In this document: positions 7,276-11,799 of the stretch, piece by piece
Numbering within the stretch: the stretch's first letter is position 1
Layout of the letters: every line of letters starts with the position of its first letter
Assembly (NCBI GenBank): GCA_964426915.1
Contig: CAYRTD010000123.1
Span: forward strand, 1-11,799
Reading direction: 5' to 3'
From: CAYRTD01 sp964426915
Lineage (GTDB): Bacteria; Bacteroidota; Bacteroidia; Bacteroidales; GCA-2748055
Length of the DNA stretch: 11,799 nt
Translations under genes and position numbers: made by a program
Notes under the pieces: generated by a model
The model's input: the letters and a program-made list of their open reading frames with translations, nothing else
The model's database searches: none
What the model was told of the DNA's origin: nothing

Positions 7276-7971
7276 ATGAGAAAATTTCTAATTACGGTAA
7301 GTGTTTTTTTGTTTTCGATTACGGCATATACAGTTAAAGCCCAACATAATGAAACACGGAAAACCGGTGATTTCCATTCCTTATCCATTACGGGAAAAAT
7401 TAGACTGGAGATCTATCCTGCTTCCGGGGATTCGCTTGTTCTGTCTGCTGAGGGTGCCACAACGGATTATATAATTTCGGAAAACACAAGTGGAGAGCTG
7501 AACATTAGGCTAAAAACGGATATAGCTGTGGATGCGAAAATTACTGCGAAGCTATATTTTAAAGATCTTAAAAGGATTGATGTCCAGGCCGGGGCGCTGG
7601 TATTGAGTCCGGATACAATAAAAACCGGATCGATGAATTTTAGTGCAAAATCGGGTGCAAAAATAGAATTACACCTGAATACTGAGATTCTTACAGCTGA
7701 CGTGAAGCAGGGAGCTATCCTGGTATTGTATGGAAAGGCACAGAAACAGGAAGTTAGTGTCTCATCATCCGGCACGTATTCGGCTTTTGAACTGGAGGTT
7801 CCGGAGACCGTTGTCAGAGCCACAACCGCAGGCAGAGCCAAGGTAACAGCCGCGAAGGTGTTGAATGCCACTGCCAATACAAAGGGTTATATTGCGTATA
7901 AAGGAAATCCGGAAAGCAAGGATTTGAAGGCAACTTTCGGTGGAGAGGTTGTTGACCAGACTGACTGGTAA
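7276..7971 (+). CDS. Secreted head-GIN domain protein (DUF2807)
   Basis: A 231-residue exported protein of unknown biochemical role. Residues 1-22 are a signal peptide (basic MRK, hydrophobic FLITVSVFLFSI, then AYTVKA, with cleavage likely A22|Q23), so it should reach the periplasm or outer membrane. The mature part is almost all short alternating beta strands and glycine turns (FHSLSITGKIRLEIY, VQAGALVLS, FSAKSGAKIELHL, TTAGRAKVTA), the repetitive pattern of the head-GIN/DUF2807 family, which folds as a parallel beta helix. The family is abundant in Bacteroidota and often called a putative adhesin head; that function is not established. No lipobox cysteine is seen. The 158-base spacer upstream holds a 7-bp inverted repeat ATCGGTT/AACCGAT (7201-7207 and 7250-7256) but no clear promoter. 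It converges on ispD with three bases between stops. Confidence 0.87.
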   Translation: MRKFLITVSVFLFSITAYTVKAQHNETRKTGDFHSLSITGKIRLEIYPASGDSLVLSAEGATTDYIISENTSGELNIRLKTDIAVDAKITAKLYFKDLKRIDVQAGALVLSPDTIKTGSMNFSAKSGAKIELHLNTEILTADVKQGAILVLYGKAQKQEVSVSSSGTYSAFELEVPETVVRATTAGRAKVTAAKVLNATANTKGYIAYKGNPESKDLKATFGGEVVDQTDW

Positions 7972-7974
7972 CGA

Positions 7975-8685
7975 TCATAAGGATCGGGCATCGTCATTTG
8001 CAGGGTCTTTCCTTTTTTCTTCCTCCCCGATCAGTACCTCAGCTATTTTCATGTCAAAGGGTGTGGTGATCTTAATATTTTCCGGATTTCCGGCTACAAG
8101 GTTGACAGGAAATCCAAGGGATTCAACGGTAGTGGCATCATCTGTAAATCTGTCGCTGTATTCCTGGTCGTATGCATTCCGGACCTGTTTCCATTGGAAT
8201 ACCTGGGGAGTCTGAATGAGCTTGATATCCTGCCGGGCTACAAAATGATTTTTACCGTTTTTGACATATCTGACTGATTCTCCTGAATGTAATGAAGGGA
8301 TGGCGTTTCCTTCCATTTCGGCCGTTTCATAACAGCGTCTGATGGTTGACGTACTCACCAGGGGTCTGACTCCATCATGAATCCCGGTAAGCGACCCCGG
8401 TAAAACCTGTGACATCCCGCTTTTTACGGAATGAAAACGGGTTTTCCCCCCAAAAGCCACATGATGCTTAATAAAAAACTCATGACGTATGCAGAGTTTA
8501 TCCCACTGAGGTACATTATCAAGAGGAAGAACCAGGATTATTTCCATTTCATTGTCGAAGGCATGGAACTTTTCCATGGTGCGCATTAATACGGGTCTGC
8601 CTTTCAGTTCAAGAAATTGTTTCGGGATCTGTCCTCCCATTCTGGTGCCGGCTCCACCGGCAACGATGATGATTGTTCTGTGCAT
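7975..8685 (-). CDS. ispD: 2-C-methyl-D-erythritol 4-phosphate cytidylyltransferase IspD
   Basis: Transfers CMP from CTP to MEP to make CDP-methylerythritol, the third step of the MEP isoprenoid pathway, in the cytosol. The 236 residues match the family's usual length. The nucleotide-binding loop VAGGAGTRMGGQIPKQF (8-24) carries R15 and K22, matching catalytic R20 and K27 of E. coli IspD at the same seven-residue spacing. IHDGVRP gives D104 and R107. R151 (VARQ), TPQVF (159-163) and K205 (NIKITTP) complete the active site. The C-terminal tail (EEEKRKDPANDDARSL) is charged and poorly conserved. The second MEP gene here, ispG, is in a different transcription unit about 6 kb away. TAAATTTG lies only five bases upstream of the ATG (see separate entry). 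Confidence 0.96.
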   Translation of the reverse strand: MHRTIIIVAGGAGTRMGGQIPKQFLELKGRPVLMRTMEKFHAFDNEMEIILVLPLDNVPQWDKLCIRHEFFIKHHVAFGGKTRFHSVKSGMSQVLPGSLTGIHDGVRPLVSTSTIRRCYETAEMEGNAIPSLHSGESVRYVKNGKNHFVARQDIKLIQTPQVFQWKQVRNAYDQEYSDRFTDDATTVESLGFPVNLVAGNPENIKITTPFDMKIAEVLIGEEEKRKDPANDDARSL

Positions 8686-8690
8686 GAAAA

Positions 8691-8698
8691 CAAATTTA
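8691..8698 (-). promoter_or_regulatory. Possible -7 promoter element directly before ispD
   Basis: On the minus strand this reads TAAATTTG, an exact TAnnTTTG match, ending only five bases before the ispD ATG at 8685. If used, transcription would begin at or next to the start codon, giving a nearly leaderless mRNA. No TTTG box is present 19-21 bases upstream. In A/T-rich sequence the match may be chance. Confidence 0.3.
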
Positions 8699-8737
8699 TA
8701 AAAAGACCTTAAATATTATGTGAATCACAGAGAAAAA

Positions 8738-8832
8738 ATTTGAATCACAGGGTACACAGGGTGATTTCACAGGCCCACGCCTCGGCAGGCGGGCCTGTGA
8801 AAATAACTCTGTGTATACTCTTTGATTCAAAT
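8738..8832. repeat. 95-base foldback element between ispD and the DUF2461 gene
   Basis: A long imperfect palindrome. The outer arms ATTTGAATCA (8738-8747) and TGATTCAAAT (8823-8832) are exact reverse complements. The inner arms TTTCACAGGCCC (8765-8776) and GGGCCTGTGAAA (8791-8802) are exact over 12 bases, and inside them GCCT/AGGC closes a CGGC tetraloop after a 2-base bulge. The segments between outer and inner arms also pair with a 2-base gap (GGGT..ACACAGGGT opposite ACTCTGTGTATACTCT). TGAATCACAG occurs as a tandem copy at 8721-8730 and 8741-8750. It lies between divergent genes, so it is not a gene-end terminator. It resembles a small foldback or MITE-like intergenic repeat and is related to the element at 9793-9871. 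Confidence 0.75.
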
Positions 8833-9007
8833 ATTTTTGCAGGACATATGGTAATCATAAGTTGACGTGTATGCCTGTAGGGGTTGGTAAGGATTATAAT
8901 ACCTTTTTTTATCGTTCGCCATCCACGGGTTACGCCAATTCATGGCCAGGATAAATTGATCAAAAAACCCTCTAAGTTGTTAATGAAATAATAAAAAAAA
9001 TCCAAAA
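8833..9007. other. Spacer with a repeat copy and REP-like motif upstream of the DUF2461 gene
   Basis: The remainder of the 322-base divergent spacer, without a gene. Bases 8859-8885, beginning AAGTTGACG, recur with a few differences at 11667-11694. GGTAAGGATTATAATACC (8886-8903) can fold weakly and is followed by seven T's, which looks like a terminator but has no visible plus-strand gene to end. CCACGGGTTACGCC (8923-8936) near ATGGCC resembles REP-type motifs and shares GGTTACGCC with 3621-3629. The last 35 bases are A-rich leader to the ATG at 9008, with no clear promoter. Confidence 0.4.
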
Positions 9008-9667
9008 ATGTTAAAACCTGAATTATTTGAATTCCTTTTGGAATTAAAACAAAACAATAATAAGGAGTGGTTCGATATGAACCGGAAGCGGTATGCAGAA
9101 TTGAGAGAGCATTTTATAAATTTTACGGCACTTCTTGTCCATGAATTATCGGCTATGGATAAATCCATCGGATATCCGGATCCGAAAAAGACCGTTTTCA
9201 GAATAAACCGTGATATCCGTTTTTCAAAAAATAAGGCACCCTATAAAACCAATATGGGAGCATTTATTTCGGGCGGTGGAAAAAAGATTGCATTACCCGG
9301 TTACTATATTCATATCGAACCGGGTTCCTGCATGATTGCAGGGGGGATGTACCGCCCCCCGGCGCCGGAACTGAAGCTTATCCGTAAAGAAATATTTGAG
9401 AATCCGGAAGAATTCAGAAGGATCCTTAATGATACGGAATTCCAAAAAACTTTCGGTGATATGCACGGGGAGCAACTTAAGACTGCACCCCGGGGCTTTC
9501 CCAAAGATCATCCCGATCTTGAACTGGTAAAATACAAGAGCTATACAGTATTTAAGGAAATACCCGATGAATTTCTCACTCACCCTGATTCACTTAATGA
9601 GATCATGAAGACATTCCGGGTTATGAAACCTCTTAATGATTTTTTGAATCATGCATTGAAAAGGTGA
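9008..9667 (+). CDS. DUF2461 family protein
   Basis: A 219-residue cytosolic protein of the DUF2461 (TIGR02453) family, whose biochemical function is unknown. It shows the family's two signature stretches: NNNKEWFDMNRKRY at residues 16-29, and FRINRDIRFSKNKAPYKTN at 64-82, followed by a glycine-rich turn (GAFISGGGKK) and a beta-rich segment GYYIHIEPGSCMIAGGMYRP. The length is normal and the frame intact. There is no signal peptide or membrane segment. The leader is A-rich (AAAAAAAATCCAAAAATG) with no Shine-Dalgarno sequence. The gene is flanked on both sides by related foldback repeats (8738-8832 and 9793-9871) and converges with the acyl-CoA ligase gene. Confidence 0.9.
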   Translation: MLKPELFEFLLELKQNNNKEWFDMNRKRYAELREHFINFTALLVHELSAMDKSIGYPDPKKTVFRINRDIRFSKNKAPYKTNMGAFISGGGKKIALPGYYIHIEPGSCMIAGGMYRPPAPELKLIRKEIFENPEEFRRILNDTEFQKTFGDMHGEQLKTAPRGFPKDHPDLELVKYKSYTVFKEIPDEFLTHPDSLNEIMKTFRVMKPLNDFLNHALKR

Positions 9668-9694
9668 GGGATATCTGGGTTGGTTTAATCTATT

Positions 9695-9838
9695 GAGTCG
9701 CTGCGCCCGGGAGAGGACACGGAGGGGGGATTTTAGACAGAGGTTCACTGAGGAGGCACAGAGGACACGGAGGGAAAAGTGAATAGGGGGCGTTTTTGAA
9801 TCGCTTCGCTTGGGAGAGGACACGGAGGGGGGATTTTA
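9695..9838. repeat. Pair of 41-bp direct repeats (9695-9735 and 9798-9838)
   Basis: The two copies are 103 bases apart and match at 37 of 41 positions by eye; the last 27 bases (9709-9735 and 9812-9838) are identical and rich in GGACACGGAGG. A third partial copy, GAGGACACGGAGGG, lies between them at 9761-9774, just after GGAGGCACA. The repeats fill the spacer between the convergent DUF2461 and acyl-CoA ligase genes. Sequences with this CACAGAGGACACGGAGG character occur as dispersed intergenic repeats in many bacteria; that comparison is from memory. Confidence 0.8.
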
Positions 9839-9871
9839 CAGATTTCCCCCGTGTACCCCGTGATTCAAAAA
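9793..9871. repeat. 79-base foldback element before the acyl-CoA ligase stop
   Basis: The outer arms TTTTTGAATC (9793-9802) and GATTCAAAAA (9862-9871) are exact reverse complements. The interior pairs imperfectly: ACACGGAGGGGGGA on the left against TTTCCCCCGTGT on the right. Reading the right half backwards gives TTTGAATCACGGGGTACACG, nearly the same as the left arm of the 8738-8832 element, so the two belong to one family. It lies about 40 bases beyond the ligase stop on the minus strand and could act as a 3'-end structure. Confidence 0.65.
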
Positions 9872-9912
9872 CTCTTTGTGATTCAATAGTTTACTCCCGA
9901 TAAAAAACACTA

Positions 9913-11574
9913 TTACTCTTCACCATCTGTATACAGATATCTCTTGATGCTTTTCTTCGGAGTCTTGGCGAATTCTTCGGGATGGATCCGGAATTCAATT
10001 ACATTCATATAGAGAGGAAGGGTTTTATTAAGTTCTTTTTTATTTTCCTCCATAATTTCCTTAAGCTTATCCTCGCTTATACTTTCGGCTTTCATCAGTT
10101 CGTAATCGGGATAGATAAGGGCAACCAGTTTGTAATTTTTCTGCACCACGACCGATTCCACAACCATATACATGTTGTTTATCCTGGCCTCAATTTCTTC
10201 GGGATAAATATTTTGTCCTGAAGGTCCGAGAAGCATATCCTTACTTCTTCCCCTGATAAATACAAAATTCTCTTCATCAATTACACCCAGATCGCCTGTG
10301 TGCAGCCATCCTTCTTCATCGAGCACTTCACGGGTTGCTTTTTCGTTCTTATAATAACCGGTCATAAGGTTTTCTCCTTTAACCAGAATCTCTCCCACCT
10401 CATTATAGGGATCGGAAGAATCAATTTTCATTTCAAGGGTATCCACTACCTTGCCGGCCGACCTCAGTTTTGTTTTGTCCCAGTTGGCGTAACTGATCAG
10501 AGGACCGCATTCGGTCATGCCGTAGCCAATGGAAAAAGGAAATCCTATTTTTTTGAAGAATTCTTCTGCCTGCTTGTTGAATGCAGCCCCACCAATAACT
10601 ACCTCGTGGAAGTTTCCTCCGAAAACATCCGTTAATTTTTGTTTTATCTTCTTCATAAGGATTTTATTTATCCCGGGGACTTTAAGCAATAGCTTCATGG
10701 AAGGCTTGGAAATTACCGGTAAAAGCTGCTTTTTATAGATCTTTTCAATAATCAGGGGAACTGCGAGTATCAGCCTGGGTTTAATATCTTTGAAAGCTTT
10801 CAGAATAACGGGAGGGGTAGGTGTTTTTCCAAGAAAAGTAATATGACAACCCAGTGTGAAAGGAAAAAGGAATTCAAAAGCACATCCATATGAGTGTGCC
10901 AGCGGCAGAAAGGATACAATGCGATCGCGTGGTTGCAGGGGCATATTTTCATGTGCATAACGGATATTTGCGATCAGGCTGTTATGAGGAAGCATTACGC
11001 CTTTGGAGAATCCTGTGGTTCCGCTGGTATAGGATATTTCTGCCAGTTCATTATTTGAGACTTTTGCTGTTTTGAATTTATCGGCAGTGAAATCCCCGGG
11101 ATAACGTTTCTTAAATTCTTTTTCAATTTTTTCATTTATGCCGTCAAAGGCTTTTTCTCTTGTAAAAACCGGGCTGAAATCCGTAAGACTGAAAACCGCT
11201 TTAAGGGCGGGCATTTCCTTAATATCCAGGTTTTCGTACAAACTGTCGCCTGCAAAGAATATCACTGAATCGGAATGATTCACAATATGGTGAATATTTT
11301 CCGTGGTGAAATCAGGAAGAATAGGTACGATTACAGCCCCATAGCTAACTGTGGCCAGGAATACAACCGACCAGTGAGTGGAGTTTTTGCCGATGAGGGC
11401 GATTTTATCCCCCTTTTTAATCCCGGCAAGTTCAAAGCCTATGTGTAAACGGGCAATTTGTCCGGCTACATCTTTATAGCTGAAGCTTTTGCCTTCATAG
11501 TCTTCCAGAGCTTCCGTATTCCAGTTGGATTTAATGCTTTTTTCAAGGAACTCAACAAAGTTTTCTTTTAGCAT
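9913..11574 (-). CDS. Long-chain acyl-CoA ligase / AMP-binding enzyme (FadD/ACSL-like)
   Basis: An adenylate-forming enzyme that most likely activates fatty acids to acyl-CoA through an acyl-AMP; cytosolic or membrane-associated. It has 553 residues, within the family range. The P-loop is YTSGTTGFSKG (182-192). YGMTECGP (351-358) is the A5 motif. GWLHTGDLG (422-430) binds the AMP ribose, with D428 as the expected aspartate. IRGRSKDMLLGPSGQNIYPEEIE, the A8 hinge, lies at 440-462. The C-terminal A10 region reads KTPKKSIKRYLY, where K541 is the probable catalytic lysine, though alignment there is uncertain. Chain length cannot be read from sequence; an acyl-ACP synthetase role is possible. It has its own promoter, with no visible partner gene. 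Confidence 0.9.
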   Translation of the reverse strand: MLKENFVEFLEKSIKSNWNTEALEDYEGKSFSYKDVAGQIARLHIGFELAGIKKGDKIALIGKNSTHWSVVFLATVSYGAVIVPILPDFTTENIHHIVNHSDSVIFFAGDSLYENLDIKEMPALKAVFSLTDFSPVFTREKAFDGINEKIEKEFKKRYPGDFTADKFKTAKVSNNELAEISYTSGTTGFSKGVMLPHNSLIANIRYAHENMPLQPRDRIVSFLPLAHSYGCAFEFLFPFTLGCHITFLGKTPTPPVILKAFKDIKPRLILAVPLIIEKIYKKQLLPVISKPSMKLLLKVPGINKILMKKIKQKLTDVFGGNFHEVVIGGAAFNKQAEEFFKKIGFPFSIGYGMTECGPLISYANWDKTKLRSAGKVVDTLEMKIDSSDPYNEVGEILVKGENLMTGYYKNEKATREVLDEEGWLHTGDLGVIDEENFVFIRGRSKDMLLGPSGQNIYPEEIEARINNMYMVVESVVVQKNYKLVALIYPDYELMKAESISEDKLKEIMEENKKELNKTLPLYMNVIEFRIHPEEFAKTPKKSIKRYLYTDGEE

Positions 11575-11596
11575 GATGAAATAGTTTTAGTTAAAG

Positions 11597-11627
11597 CAAA
11601 GTTATATTTTATTGCTTTGGAAGCAAA
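11597..11627 (-). promoter_or_regulatory. Consensus Bacteroidota promoter of the acyl-CoA ligase gene
   Basis: On the minus strand TTTG (11627-11624) and TAACTTTG (11604-11597) are separated by exactly 19 bases, an exact match to the TTTG-N19-TAnnTTTG consensus of Bacteroidota primary sigma factors. The -7 element ends 22 bases before the ATG at 11574, implying a short leader without a Shine-Dalgarno sequence. It is the best promoter match in the window. Confidence 0.75.
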
Positions 11628-11666
11628 TAAAAAAAACAGCTCTGTAGATTTCATTGTTACTTACTT

Positions 11667-11694
11667 AAGTTGACGCGTTTGCCTGACAGGGGTT
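11667..11694. repeat. Second copy of the AAGTTGACG repeat, with adjoining hairpins
   Basis: Aligns with 8859-8885: AAGTTGACG, then GT, then TGCCTG, then AGGGGTT are shared in order, with three substitutions and one extra base. Downstream, GGGTGCAAACCC (11711-11722) is a 4-bp hairpin next to AGCCATGG. AGAGAA/TTCTCT (11759-11773) is a 6-bp hairpin with a 3-base loop. No gene is seen from 11628 to the window end. Confidence 0.5.
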
Positions 11695-11799
11695 CAACTG
11701 GAATAGCCATGGGTGCAAACCCTTGAGTGTTCGGAACCTTGATGTAGTGTTATTCAAAAGAGAAGTTTTCTCTAGCGGGGCGCAATCCAGACGTCAGTT

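Noticed and set aside
7972..7986. CGATC/GATCG hairpin at the junction of the head-GIN and ispD stops, as a bidirectional terminator
   Set aside because: The stem is only five bases, there is no T-run on either side, and it overlaps the ispD stop codon.
9695..9871. CRISPR array
   Set aside because: There are only two near-identical repeats plus a fragment with unequal spacing, and no cas genes in the window.

Overview
The window looks like a chromosomal segment of a Bacteroidota bacterium, probably of the Bacteroidales/Marinilabiliales side; the order is inference. Three things point there. IspG has the large internal insertion domain seen in Bacteroidota. Several genes are preceded by matches to the Bacteroidota promoter (TTTG, a spacer of about 19 bases, then TAnnTTTG). 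None of the start codons I checked has a clear Shine-Dalgarno sequence; most lie in A/T-rich leaders. Most of the window is ordinary core genome.

Layout. Bases 90-144 hold a perfect 26-bp-arm hairpin just beyond ispG. Bases 153-3466 (minus strand) are a two-gene operon, cysS then ispG, joined by an ATGA stop/start overlap. A divergent spacer with REP-like inverted repeats leads to rnr (RNase R, plus strand, 3761-5953). About 500 bases without a convincing gene follow. Next is an AT-rich type II toxin-antitoxin pair (6453-7117): a ribbon-helix-helix antitoxin overlapping a PIN-domain toxin by ATGA, with a candidate operator built over its promoter. A secreted head-GIN/DUF2807 protein (7276-7971, plus) converges on ispD (7975-8685, minus) with only three bases between the two stops. 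A DUF2461 protein (9008-9667, plus) converges on a long-chain acyl-CoA ligase (9913-11574, minus), which has a textbook Bacteroidota promoter.

How they work together. ispD and ispG act in the same MEP isoprenoid pathway but sit about 6 kb apart in separate transcription units. cysS supplies Cys-tRNA, RNase R degrades structured RNA, and the acyl-CoA ligase activates fatty acids. The toxin-antitoxin pair is the only obviously accessory gene module.

The most unusual material is between genes. There are several families of inverted and direct repeats: the ispG-distal hairpin, REP-like motifs, two related foldback elements flanking the DUF2461 gene, a 41-bp direct repeat, and a second repeat pair beginning AAGTTGACG. 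I found no convincing new multi-gene system. The best leads are the paired foldback elements and the toxin-antitoxin operator.
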